Shown: positions 25,701 through 33,685, numbered from the stretch's first letter. The stretch is DNA of 51,517 bases from Bordetella parapertussis (GCA_945861875.1 CAMAWC010000019.1:1-51517), one strand, 5' to 3'. Translations and numbers: made by a program. The notes: generated from the letters alone by a model not told the origin.

Positions 25701-28170
25701 CAAGGGTCAAGCCGTCCACCTGGCTCGCATCCAGACTGGCGAGGGCGGCGGCGGCAAGCCCCATGTGCTGCGTAACCGTGGGGAACAAGTGCCAAGGGTC
25801 CAATACGCTGTACGTCGTGACCGCAACAGTCCCCAGTGCTCTGATCTGCTCCGTCGTCAGGCCATCGGCTTGCCGCGCATCCAGGCTGGCGCGAGCCTCC
25901 AGTGTCAACGCGCTGATGTTGCTGCCAAGCGCCGTGATCTGTGAGGCAGAAAGGCTATCCACAGCCGTGGCAGTCAGGGCGGCTACCTGGGTGGTGTTGA
26001 GGCTGGCGATGGCGGCCGTACTGAGCACCCCGAGGTCCTCACCCAGGGCCAGCAGCTGCGCCGGCGTAAAGGCGTCGATCTGGCTGGCGCTGATGCTGGC
26101 GACCAGGGCAGGTGGCCAGCTTGCGGCATATTGGACAACCTCGCTGCCAGCCATGCTGCGCACCAAAAGGGTGGCCGGGTCCTTGAGTGACGCGATGTTA
26201 GCGCCCAGGCTCTCCACCTGGCCCAGTGTCAGCGCCTTGGTTTGGGCTTCGTTGAAACTGCCCAGGGCGGCGGGGGTCAGCGACGCGACAGTGCCGCCCA
26301 GCGCGGCGACCTGTGCAGCGCTCAAGCCATCGACCTGGGTAGCGTCAAGGCTGGCAACGGCGGCGGGGGTCAGGAATGCGACGTTGGCCCCCAACCAGCC
26401 CACCTGCTGCCCACTCAAGCCATCGACCTGGCTCGCATCCAGACCGGCGATGGCGGCGGGGGTCAACTCTTGAATGTAGTCACCCAGCAGCGTCACCTGC
26501 GCCGCACTCAGGCCAGTGACCTGGCTGGCGTCAAGGCTGGCGATGGTGGGTCTTGCCAACCCTGCAATATTGTCGCCCAGCGCGCCCACCTGCGCCGCAC
26601 TCAGGCCATTGACCTGGGTAGCGTCAAGGCTGGCGATGGCGGCCGGTGTCAGCGCTGCGATGTTGGCGCCCAAGGCGGTTATTTGCGCGCTCGTTAAAAG
26701 GTCGACCTGCCGCCCATCAAGGCTGGCCAGTGCAGCCGGCGCGAGGGAGGCGATATCGGCTCCAAAGCTCCGCAGCTGCGCGGCGCTCAGCCCATCGGCC
26801 TGCGTGGCGTCCAGGCTGGCGATTGCCGCAGTTGCAAGGCCCATGTGCTGCGTAATGTTAACCGAGGATGACTGCCACCACCCCCTCGCGCTTATGTGTT
26901 CCCTGACCTCCAAAGTCCCCAGTGCGCTGATCTGCGCCGTCGTCAGGCCATCGGCTTGCCGCGCATCGAGGCTGGCGCGAGCCTCCAGTGTCAACGCGCT
27001 GATGTTGCTGCCAAGCGCCGCTACCTGGGAGGCGCTCAAGCCATCGACCTGGTTGGCATTCAGGCTGGCGATGGCGCTGACGCTCAGCGCCGATACATTG
27101 GTACCCATTGCTGTAACCGCCGCTGCCGACAGACCCATGACCTGGCCGGGATTCAGGCTGGCAATGGCCGCCGTGCTGAGCGATGCGATGTCCCCGCCCA
27201 GCGCTGCGACTAGGCCGGGGGGCAGGAACGTGACCTGTGCGACATTGAGGCTGGCGATGGCGGCCGGTGCCAGCGCTGCAAGCTTGTTCCCCAGCGCGGC
27301 GACCTGCGCGGCGCTCAGCCCGTCGACCTGGCTGGCGTCAAGGCTCGCGAGGGCAGGGGGAGTCAGTGCTGCGACGTTGGCACCCAGCGCACCCACTTGC
27401 CACGTGCTCAGGCCATTGACCTGGCTGGCGTCAAGGCTGGCGATGGCGGCGGGACTCAGGTATGCGACATCGGCCCCCAAGGCGGTCACCTGCTGCCCAC
27501 TCAGGCCATTGACCTGGCTGGCGTCAAGGCTGGCAACGGCAGGCGGAGTCAGTGCTGCGATGTTGGCACCCAGCGCACCCACTTGCATCGCGCTCAGGCC
27601 ATTGACCTGGCTGGCGTCAAGGCTGGCAAGGGCAGGCGGAGTCAGTGCTGCGACGTTGGCACCCAGCGCAGTCACTTGCATCGCGCTCAGGCCATTGACC
27701 TGGCTGGCGTCAAGGCTGGCAAGGGCAGGCGGAGTCAGTGACGCGACGTTGGCCCCCAGCGCACTCACTTGCACGGCGCTCAGGCCATTGACATGGCTGG
27801 CTTCAAAGCTGGCAACGGCGGCCGGGGTGAGTGCCGCCACATGGGTGCCCAGGGCGCTCACCTGCGCGGTCGTCAGGGCTGCGACCTGTCTCGGGTCCAT
27901 GCTGGCAACCGCCTCTGCGCTGAGCGATGCCACCCGGTCGTCCAGCGCGGTGATTTGCTCTTCGCTAAAGCCATCGACATCGGTCGCAGTGTATTCCTCC
28001 ACCTGGGCCGCAGTGGCCTCGGTTACGGCAAGCATGGCGGCAACAGCCTGATCGTCTTCGGGCTGCGGACCAACCGCCAAGCCGCCCACCACCTTCTCCA
28101 GGGTATCGAATGACAGTTCGATCGGCGCAGAGGAGGGCTTGACCTTGCCGCCAAGTTTATTTTTAGCCAT
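22765..28170 (-). CDS. Giant double-Gly-leader protein with ~46 31-residue repeats, probable C39-exporter cargo
   Basis: The product has 1801 residues. Its N-terminus MAKNKLGGKVK leads to IELSFDTLEKVVGG (17-30), a canonical double-Gly leader: Leu -12, Ser -11, Leu -7, Val -4, Gly -2, Gly -1, so cleavage after Gly30 is expected. After an acidic linker (~35-62), residues ~64-1505 consist of a 31-residue repeat. Its consensus resembles LTPAAIASLDA + TQVNGLSA + AQVAALGANIAA, probably short amphipathic helices building a solenoid. The array is broken by about six insertions (near 416, 658, 778, 1030, 1120 and 1242), two of which share TQHMGLA; one has C-x8-C. Residues ~1506-1801 are Gly/Ala-rich beta-like strands and an amphipathic end finishing YNWFASW. 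AAGGA lies 8 nt before the ATG. No known family is recognised. Export by the downstream C39-ABC/HlyD genes is an inference from the leader and the operon. Confidence 0.88.
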   Translation of the reverse strand: MAKNKLGGKVKPSSAPIELSFDTLEKVVGGLAVGPQPEDDQAVAAMLAVTEATAAQVEEYTATDVDGFSEEQITALDDRVASLSAEAVASMDPRQVAALTTAQVSALGTHVAALTPAAVASFEASHVNGLSAVQVSALGANVASLTPPALASLDASQVNGLSAMQVTALGANVAALTPPALASLDASQVNGLSAMQVGALGANIAALTPPAVASLDASQVNGLSGQQVTALGADVAYLSPAAIASLDASQVNGLSTWQVGALGANVAALTPPALASLDASQVDGLSAAQVAALGNKLAALAPAAIASLNVAQVTFLPPGLVAALGGDIASLSTAAIASLNPGQVMGLSAAAVTAMGTNVSALSVSAIASLNANQVDGLSASQVAALGSNISALTLEARASLDARQADGLTTAQISALGTLEVREHISARGWWQSSSVNITQHMGLATAAIASLDATQADGLSAAQLRSFGADIASLAPAALASLDGRQVDLLTSAQITALGANIAALTPAAIASLDATQVNGLSAAQVGALGDNIAGLARPTIASLDASQVTGLSAAQVTLLGDYIQELTPAAIAGLDASQVDGLSGQQVGWLGANVAFLTPAAVASLDATQVDGLSAAQVAALGGTVASLTPAALGSFNEAQTKALTLGQVESLGANIASLKDPATLLVRSMAGSEVVQYAASWPPALVASISASQIDAFTPAQLLALGEDLGVLSTAAIASLNTTQVAALTATAVDSLSASQITALGSNISALTLEARASLDARQADGLTTEQIRALGTVAVTTYSVLDPWHLFPTVTQHMGLAAAALASLDASQVDGLTLAQIRAMDNAISYLKPDAIASLSAAQVDALSPRAVAAMGVNLSALTPGAMASLDSTQLSFVSARQVDFLSAEQVTAIGSHLAGLGAPALASLNGLQIDGLSASHLAQLGSNISGLSNAAIASLDAIQVAGLTGAQISALGDKVAALTADAVGSLTAVQLDALTPAQVGALGKDIGALTTNALLSLDTAQLQAISVDQVLALGDKIGALAGPQSAATAAALREISSQSFEGGNGAYPYLVALLTPAQLDTVPADKIRLLGEAIAALSGPALHSLDLAQVSALQSDQLDALGDKVASLDSRTLLVAGHEVRTMSAADLMSCTPRELQRMSAAATASLTAGQMDRMTATQVASLNDDFSALSAAAVAGLDGSQMIGLYANQLALLGDKFNDLSQEALSSLNASQVEYLSADQITSLGSNITALSAVTYDNGCYVEKTGAICGLGPQQIEGLTASQLHDLGGKAGHLNPNALSALDATQIRGLTAAAVTALGANVASLNATAINALSVTQFEALTDAQVQALGSKVAFISSDTLFGSFSAEQVGSLGAAELTDMGKHIGGLTVEALGALSAAQVNLLTPDQIGALGAKVMGLSAAAVAGLDAGQIDAMSPFQLRALGSGAGALTPDALASLDATQVSGFTVTQVANLGAALLNLNAEALAGLSANQVAALSPTTLGLMSAGQLASLSTEEPTYSVSFAAEASTSTSATVGIARFSASASASVEANAFADGTVEITENSITITGSAGATFTASVKAGGGIEIGDLSAYSAVEMSAIAEVLASGELSAGPDGLLISGEVYAQVAATVEQTVWTQYQTAKFGGGIEAKVFAEAGADGTLQLDNKGVTGEAGLSAGAGVGFDGEGTVGLAGVDATLGAAVSIGLQVGFEAGGHVTYDEGIISLGLTGELSVLLGVQFDFTITIDVNQLLDSINDVGDFITQDVREYLETKAAAFMHDPVAALGSIASDIAGGVVSVATDVYNWFASW
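23650..27981 (-). repeat. Coding tandem repeat, 93-bp period (31 codons)
   Basis: The motif GCCATTGACCTGGCTGGCGT and close variants recur exactly every 93 bp at 27226, 27319, 27412, 27505, 27598, 27691 and 27784 in the part encoding the N-terminal repeats. The units there are nearly identical, which suggests recent duplication or gene conversion. Units towards 23650 are more diverged. A ~90-bp block near 25840-25930 is repeated almost unchanged 1086 bp away near 26926-27016, so larger segments were also copied. Confidence 0.92.
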
Positions 28171-28187
28171 GAGAGTTGTCCTTGATA

Positions 28188-28300
28188 GGGGGGAGACAGG
28201 GGGGAGACAGGGGGGAGACAGGGGGGGAGACAGGGGCGCGACAGGGGCGCGACAAGAGGGCGGGCGACGGGGGGCGACAGGAGGAGAGACAGGGGGGGCT
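28188..28300 (-). repeat. 11-bp tandem repeats in the 5' leader of the giant gene
   Basis: GGGGGGAGACA (plus strand) stands three times in a row from 28188, then a 12-bp variant with seven G (28221-28232), then GGGGCGCGACA twice (28233-28254), then degenerate units to about 28300. In the mRNA of the giant gene this is C-rich and ends ~18 nt before the ATG. The period is close to one DNA helical turn, and runs of six or seven G are prone to slippage and quadruplex formation. Confidence 0.85.
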
Positions 28301-28596
28301 GCTTGCTGCTAGTTCATGCTTGGCCTCTTTTTTGTGTCTTTCTTTTTTTCAGCCGACACTTGCTAAACGGATGCATGCATGAACTGTTTTCCTGATAGTG
28401 CTTATGCACGTCAACTTGCATGGTCCCGGCGCAAGCCGGGATCCGGAAAAAACAACACGCGCGAGCGCCTGAATTCGGGCGCGCGCGAAAATGACCGGCG
28501 GGCCGTGTCGTGGTACGTCCGCTGCAAAGCGCCGGGGACCAGCTCGCCTGAGTCACTCCTGATTTTTGACGCGCCCACCGATTCGGTATGGGCATC
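28301..28596. other. Gene-free region between the giant gene leader and a small membrane-protein gene
   Basis: No credible gene is seen. It holds T-rich runs on the plus strand (near 28326-28350), the alternating GGATGCATGCATGAAC near 28370, and a hairpin at 28424-28441. The promoter of the giant gene should lie here on the minus strand. TTGACG (complement of about 28408-28413) is a -35 candidate, but I see no good -10 at the right distance. Confidence 0.4.
28424..28441. repeat. REP-like hairpin TCCCGGC-GCAA-GCCGGGA
   Basis: A perfect 7-bp stem with a GCAA tetraloop, the widespread CCGGCGCAAGCCGG type of proteobacterial repeat. It has no U-run, so a terminator role for the small membrane-protein gene is unlikely but not excluded. 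Confidence 0.55.
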
Positions 28597-28842
28597 TCAG
28601 TTATGCGGCCGCAGAATCCACTGCCATAGGGTGCTGCCCGCATAGCGGGGCAGCAGCCAGAAATAGGCGACCACCACGGCCATCAGCACCAGTGCGGGCA
28701 GGCCCCTGAGCTTGAACCCCGCCTGCGTGTCCTGCCCCAGCAGGCTGGATATGACAAAGCCACCAGCCAGGAAGATGGTCACAAAATCGAGAACGCCGGC
28801 CAGCACCTTCAGCCATGTCGGAAAGTTGTCTTCAATACCCAT
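28597..28842 (-). CDS. Small RDD-like membrane protein
   Basis: I set the start at ATG 28842 because AAGGG stands about 6 nt upstream; the frame is open ~45 bp further without a better signal. The 81-residue product has two hydrophobic segments, VLAGVLDFVTIFLAGGFVIS (~13-32) and ALVLMAVVVAYFWLLP (~48-63), joined by a short loop (GQDTQAGFKLRG). The ending YAGSTLWQWILR recalls the GGTLGKRLLG-like end of RDD membrane proteins, but the match is weak. The function is unknown. It lies ~157 bp downstream of the homospermidine synthase gene on the same strand. Confidence 0.6.
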   Translation of the reverse strand: MGIEDNFPTWLKVLAGVLDFVTIFLAGGFVISSLLGQDTQAGFKLRGLPALVLMAVVVAYFWLLPRYAGSTLWQWILRPHN

Positions 28843-28999
28843 CGCGCCCTTTCTGCCGGGAATCGCACCACAAGGCCGCGCAAGCATCGCCGGACCGAAC
28901 CGCGCAGAGCATACCTCAACTCAATGCCCGCCGCGTGCCGGCTTTTCATGCCAGATGAATTCCCCTGCGCAAACCCGACTGCAGGCGGCGCCAAACCGG

Positions 29000-30412
29000 T
29001 CAAACGCGGATATTCTTGAACTGCCAGGGGTCGTCGGTATCGAGGTCTTCGGCGAAGAGTTGCCGGCGACCGTCGAGCGGGGTCCAGTCACTGTACACAC
29101 CAACCAGTTCGCCCAGATACGGCCGCGCCACATCCAGCACCTCGCGATAGTCCATTTGCTCAGGGTCGACGATGCCCATCTGCGGGTGACGCATCGCCCA
29201 GACCACGCCGCCGAGCACGCCGGCGGCCGTTTGCAGGCTGGTCGCGTTATTGAACGGGCACAGGGCGCGTGCCTGGGCGATGGAAAGGCGCGATCCATAC
29301 CAATAGGCATTTTTCCGGTGGCCACAAAGCAGGACGCCCAGCTCGTCCATGCCCGAAACGATGGACCCGTCAGCCAGCTCCCTGCGCGATTCCTGCAGGC
29401 GCCAGTTCTTGCCGGCCAGTTCGTGCAATGACAGCACGGCATCGTCACAAGGGTGATAGGCATAGTGCACGGTTGGACGATAGACAACCGTATCGCCCTG
29501 ACGAACCGTCAGATAGTCGGCGAGCGAGATGGCTTCGCCATGGGTGATGAGAAAGCCATGGTAGGGCCCCTCGAGTGGGGTCCAGCTGCGAACGCGCGTT
29601 GTCACGCCTGGCCTATCGAGATAGACCGCCGCATCGCATCCGTAATCGTGCCGGTGCGCATCAATCGGCCAGTGCCGTTCGTGGCTGCCCCAACCGAGTT
29701 CGGCCGGTTGGCAACCCTCCCCCGCGAAGCCCTCGATCGACCAGGTGTTGACGAATTCCCCGGGCCGCTTCGGCTGGGCCGAGACCTGCGAGTCGCGCTC
29801 GGCCACATGAATGACTTTTATACCCAAACGATATGCAAGGCCGGCCCAACCGGCCTTGTCGAGCGGTACCGTCCGGATGCCGCTGGCCACGGCGATATCG
29901 AGCAAAGCCTGCTTGACAAAATGCGAGACCAATCCGGGATTCACGCCGTGGGTCAGCACGGCCGTCGGCCGGGCCGATGAGCCAGCGCCACCCAGTGCCA
30001 GGGCTTCTTCCCGCAGACCATAGTTCGAACGTTGCGAAGGTGTCAGGGTTGAATCGTAGTAGCCGCCCAGCCATGGCTCAATACAGGCATCCAGATAGAG
30101 CACGCCATTGGCCTGGCACCAGGCAATCAGGTCAATACTCGCAACATTGATCGACAGGTTAAGCAGGAAATCTCCCGCGCTCAACTCCGCGGCGAGAATG
30201 GTCCGGTAGTTTTCACGGGTCAGCGCCTCGATACGCATGGAAACCGAATACACATCCGCGATGTCACGGTGGGCATCATGTTCGGTTATGATCCGGATCT
30301 GCTGCGCCGGCATCCCGATGTGACGCAAGAGCAGCGGCAGCACCCCGCGGCCGATGCAGCCGAAGCCCAGCAAAACCAGGCGGCGGGAAAATGTGACGAG
30401 ACAGTCATTCAT
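29000..30412 (-). CDS. hss: Homospermidine synthase
   Basis: The product is 470 residues, the normal size for bacterial homospermidine synthase. The NAD-binding motif GFGCIGRGVLPLLLRH (~16-31) is followed by family stretches DFLLNLSINVASIDLI (~79-94), YLDACIEPWLGGYYD (~105-119), VLTHGVNPGLVSHFVKQAL (~151-169) and YHPCDDAVLSLHELAG (~320-335). The enzyme joins two putrescine units (or putrescine and spermidine) in an NAD+-dependent reaction to give homospermidine, a cytosolic polyamine. It appears to be a single gene. An AT-rich gap separates it from the divergent SulP gene, so promoters of both probably lie in 30413-30532. Confidence 0.93.
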   Translation of the reverse strand: MNDCLVTFSRRLVLLGFGCIGRGVLPLLLRHIGMPAQQIRIITEHDAHRDIADVYSVSMRIEALTRENYRTILAAELSAGDFLLNLSINVASIDLIAWCQANGVLYLDACIEPWLGGYYDSTLTPSQRSNYGLREEALALGGAGSSARPTAVLTHGVNPGLVSHFVKQALLDIAVASGIRTVPLDKAGWAGLAYRLGIKVIHVAERDSQVSAQPKRPGEFVNTWSIEGFAGEGCQPAELGWGSHERHWPIDAHRHDYGCDAAVYLDRPGVTTRVRSWTPLEGPYHGFLITHGEAISLADYLTVRQGDTVVYRPTVHYAYHPCDDAVLSLHELAGKNWRLQESRRELADGSIVSGMDELGVLLCGHRKNAYWYGSRLSIAQARALCPFNNATSLQTAAGVLGGVVWAMRHPQMGIVDPEQMDYREVLDVARPYLGELVGVYSDWTPLDGRRQLFAEDLDTDDPWQFKNIRV

Positions 30413-30532
30413 TGACTTCTGATTTTATCTTAGTATCTTTGCCCCCTTGCATAAATATATCCGGCCATGCCCGCGTGCGGGACGGCCTCTAACCATGGTT
30501 GGTGTTTCAGCGCGTTGCCAGAGGATTGATTC

Positions 30533-32755
30533 ATGCGTAAAAGATTAATCGCCGCGCTTGACATCCAGACGACCGGGTATCGTCCCAAATCGATGGCCTC
30601 TGATCTGATACTCGCGCTGGTTCCGGGCATCGATTACATTCTCTGGGGATATGCCTTTGCCGCGCTTGTCTTCACCGGCGGGTTGGCGAACTACCTGCCC
30701 CTCGCGGTGACACTCATGCTGGTAAGTTGTGCCCTGGTCGGAATTACGGTGGCCTGCACCTCGACCTTTGCGGTCAATGTCGCCGGCATCGAAGAGCAGG
30801 CGGTGGCGATCCTTGCCACGATAGCGGTACTGCTCAATGCGCGCATGTACCAGTTCGCCGGGCCGGATGCGGCCGCGGCCACCATGTTCGTCATCATGGC
30901 GTTGTCGGCGCTGCTGATCGGCATCTGTTTTCACCTTGCCGCCTACTTCAAGCTAAGTCCGCTGATCCAGTTGGTGCCCTTTCCCGTGGTGTGTGGATTT
31001 CTCGCCGGCACCGGCTGGCTTTTCTTTGCCGCCGGGATCTCAATGATGAGCGATATAGAAGTCGAGGTGACGAACTTGGCCCCGCTTTGGGCCAGCGACA
31101 GACTGGCTCACTGGCTGGTGGCGCTCGCCTGCGGACTCGCACTTTATGTGGCGATCATGCTCAAGGATCATTTCATGACGCTTCCGCTGGCACTATTGGC
31201 CTGTGCCGGCGGCTTTTATGCGTTTGCATGGTGGCAGGGCATTCCTGCGGAGGTGCTCGTGCGCACGGGCTGGATGTTTGACATTGACGTCTCGGAGGGC
31301 GCCAAGGGAATTTCCAACCTGGCGTTCAGCCAGATCAATATCGGATTCATCGTTTCGGTTATGCCGCAGATCGGAACGATTGTGCTGATAACCCTGCTGA
31401 CCGCTTCGTTCTCTTTTTCCGCGCTGGAACTGGGTACCGGAAAGACGCTGGACCTGGATGTCGAATTGCGCGGACACGGCACCGCCAACATACTCAGCGC
31501 CATCGGTCTTGGCGTGCCCGGGTCAAGCGAGGTGGCGTCCTCGCTGATGCTGTCTCGTATGGGCGGAACAAGTCGTTTGCTGCCCTTGTTTTGTGCCGCG
31601 CTGTGCCTGGTCGCGGCCGTATCGGGCGGCGAGTTTATCGAATATGTCCCCAAGGTCGTGATGGGAGCCCTGGTGTTCATGGCCGGGATTCAGTTTATCC
31701 ATGATTGGCTGCTGAGCGCCTGCCGGCAGATGCACTGGCCGGACATCGCCGTCGTTTGGCTCATCTTCGCCGCGATCGTTGTCTTTGGCTTCATTCCGGG
31801 GGTCGTCTTTGGCATCGTGATGACCTCGGTGCTGTTCCTGATCCAATACGCGAAGACCGATGCAGTCGAGTCCTCTTTCACCCTTGACCAGTTGCAAAGT
31901 TCTGTCGAGCGATCGTTGACCGAACGAAGTTTTATCCAGGAACACGGCCAGGACATCAGGATATTCAACCTGCGCGGCTTTCTTTTTTTTGGTTCGTCCA
32001 GCGCGTTCTTTGAACGCATCAAGGCGATCTGCTCTGATGCACGCACGCATGACACCAAGACGCCCTATTTCATTTTCAATTTTCGCCGGGTGACAGGCAT
32101 CGACAGCACGGCCGTGCAGGTTTTCCTGAAGATCAACAACCTGCTCGCCACCAAGGGAATACATCCCGTGTTCTGCGGGCTTGACGAGCGCGTGTTGTCG
32201 TCCTTTACGGTGGCAAAAGTGTTCGAGACCGATGCGACGCTGACCTTCTCCGGCCTGGATCGGGCGACAAAGTATGTCGAGGACAGGCTGCTTGCCGAGG
32301 AGTTCAAGGAGGGGCCCAAAGATATCGTCGCGGTACTCGAGGACATTCTTGGCGATCACGCAAAAGCTGCGCAGTTGGCCGCCATCATGGAGCGATTTAC
32401 CATGGACGCGGGCTCTTGCCTGTTCGAGCAGAACGACATCGAAACGACGCTCTATATCCTCGAATCGGGCACGGTGGAGATCCAGGTCAAGGACCGCGAC
32501 GGCAGGATGGTCAGGCTGCGCGAGTTCAGGCACGGGGCGCTGATTGGCGAAATGGCGGCCTACAGCACCTTAAGGTCACGCTCTGCCTCGGCCATCGTTA
32601 CCGAGGCTGCTGTTGTGTACAAACTGATACCCGAAAATATTGAACTTCTGGGCGCGCAGGCGAGCCAGTACCGGGCGATCCTGCATGAAATGGTAGCCCG
32701 GCTGCTCGCATCCCGGCTGAGCGCGATGAACCGGAACGTTGAGCTTAACGCGTAG
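30533..32755 (+). CDS. SulP-family anion transporter with STAS and cyclic-nucleotide-binding domains
   Basis: This is a 740-residue fusion. Residues ~20-430 form the multi-helix SulP transport domain (e.g. LVPGIDYILWGYAFAALVFT, PLIQLVPFPVVCGFLAGTGW, IGLGVPGSSEVASSLMLSRM). A STAS domain follows (~470-560) with GIDSTAVQVFLKI at ~522, and then a cNMP-binding domain (~615-735) with CLFEQNDIETTLYILESG and GEMAAYSTLRSRSASAIV. SulP proteins move sulfate, bicarbonate or other anions across the inner membrane. The cNMP domain suggests gating by a nucleotide or other effector. SulP-STAS-CNBD proteins are known in bacteria, but substrates are mostly untested. Confidence 0.92.
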   Translation: MRKRLIAALDIQTTGYRPKSMASDLILALVPGIDYILWGYAFAALVFTGGLANYLPLAVTLMLVSCALVGITVACTSTFAVNVAGIEEQAVAILATIAVLLNARMYQFAGPDAAAATMFVIMALSALLIGICFHLAAYFKLSPLIQLVPFPVVCGFLAGTGWLFFAAGISMMSDIEVEVTNLAPLWASDRLAHWLVALACGLALYVAIMLKDHFMTLPLALLACAGGFYAFAWWQGIPAEVLVRTGWMFDIDVSEGAKGISNLAFSQINIGFIVSVMPQIGTIVLITLLTASFSFSALELGTGKTLDLDVELRGHGTANILSAIGLGVPGSSEVASSLMLSRMGGTSRLLPLFCAALCLVAAVSGGEFIEYVPKVVMGALVFMAGIQFIHDWLLSACRQMHWPDIAVVWLIFAAIVVFGFIPGVVFGIVMTSVLFLIQYAKTDAVESSFTLDQLQSSVERSLTERSFIQEHGQDIRIFNLRGFLFFGSSSAFFERIKAICSDARTHDTKTPYFIFNFRRVTGIDSTAVQVFLKINNLLATKGIHPVFCGLDERVLSSFTVAKVFETDATLTFSGLDRATKYVEDRLLAEEFKEGPKDIVAVLEDILGDHAKAAQLAAIMERFTMDAGSCLFEQNDIETTLYILESGTVEIQVKDRDGRMVRLREFRHGALIGEMAAYSTLRSRSASAIVTEAAVVYKLIPENIELLGAQASQYRAILHEMVARLLASRLSAMNRNVELNA

Positions 32756-32803
32756 CGCAGGCCGGCTGACAAAACACTGAATGAGTGCCACCTTAGTTAC
32801 CGC

Positions 32804-33685
32804 ATGAAACCGAACCGTTCCGAATTTGTCACAATCCGCGGTATTCAATACCACTGCCGCATCTGGGGCAGGCCGGATGCGCCGCGCCTGTTTTGCCTGC
32901 ACGGCTGGATGGACGTTTCGGCCTCGTTCCAGTTTCTTGTCGACGCGCTGGCCGGCGACTGGCAGGTGATTGCGCCGGACTGGCGCGGCTACGGCCTGTC
33001 CGGCTGGTCCGGCAGCGACAGTTACTGGTTTCCGGACTATCTGGCCGACCTGGACCGATTGCTCGAGCACTTCCAGCCTGAGGCACCCGCGACCCTGGTC
33101 GGACACAGCATGGGCGGCAATGTCGCCAGCCTTTACGCCGGCATACGGCCCGAGCGTGTGGCCCGCCTGGTCAACCTGGAGGGATTTGGCATGCCTGCGG
33201 GCCAATCCGCGGATGCGCCAGGGCGCTATGCCAAGTGGCTGGCGCAGATCGACGCCGACGAGTCTATGCGCGACTACGCCGATTTCGCAGAGCTGGCGGC
33301 GCGATTGCAGCGTAACAACCCCAGGCTTATGCCCGGGGCAGCGTTGTTCCTGGCCAAGTGCTGGGGAAGGGAAGAGGGCGGGCGCGTCAGCCTGCGCGCC
33401 GACCCGGCGCACCGCAGGATCAATCCGGTGCTCTACCGCCTGGAAGAGGCCGAGGCCTGCTGGCGGCAGGTAAGTGCCCCGGTACTGTGGGTCGAGGGCG
33501 CCGAGACCAGGACCCCGGCACAGATCGGCCTTACCGCGGCCGACCTGGCGCAGCGCAAGGCATGTTTCGCCAGGCTGGAGGCCCAGGTCATCGCCGACGC
33601 CGGTCATATGCTGCACCACGACCAGCCGCAACGCTTGGCTGGAGTGATCGAAGATTTTCTGGCCAAGACGGGCAGCCGGGGCTGA
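32804..33685 (+). CDS. Alpha/beta hydrolase
   Basis: This 293-residue protein has the alpha/beta-hydrolase order: oxyanion region FCLHGWMDVSASFQFLVDAL (~29-48), APDWRGYGLSG (~60-70), nucleophile Ser102 in GHSMGG, an acidic residue near VEGAETRTP (~228-236) and His268 in AGHMLHHDQP. There is no signal peptide, so it acts in the cytosol. The substrate is unknown; relatives are esterases, epoxide hydrolases and C-C hydrolases. It lies 48 bp after the SulP gene and converges with the TonB-like gene (30 bp gap). Confidence 0.9.
   Translation: MKPNRSEFVTIRGIQYHCRIWGRPDAPRLFCLHGWMDVSASFQFLVDALAGDWQVIAPDWRGYGLSGWSGSDSYWFPDYLADLDRLLEHFQPEAPATLVGHSMGGNVASLYAGIRPERVARLVNLEGFGMPAGQSADAPGRYAKWLAQIDADESMRDYADFAELAARLQRNNPRLMPGAALFLAKCWGREEGGRVSLRADPAHRRINPVLYRLEEAEACWRQVSAPVLWVEGAETRTPAQIGLTAADLAQRKACFARLEAQVIADAGHMLHHDQPQRLAGVIEDFLAKTGSRG

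Noticed and set aside
27226-27880. Regular 93-bp direct repeats resembling a CRISPR-like array
   Set aside because: The period is a multiple of three, the units are contiguous without spacers, and they lie in frame inside one long gene.
26516-28051. 511-codon open frame on the plus strand opposite the repeat array
   Set aside because: It is the antisense of the 93-bp repeats and stays open only because each unit repeats the same stop-free sequence. It has no start signal and no family pattern; the same holds for the plus frame at 22861-24507.
28314-28643. Minus-strand frame of 109 codons between the small membrane protein and the giant gene
   Set aside because: It overlaps the small membrane-protein gene, runs through a REP-like hairpin and has no recognisable protein pattern.
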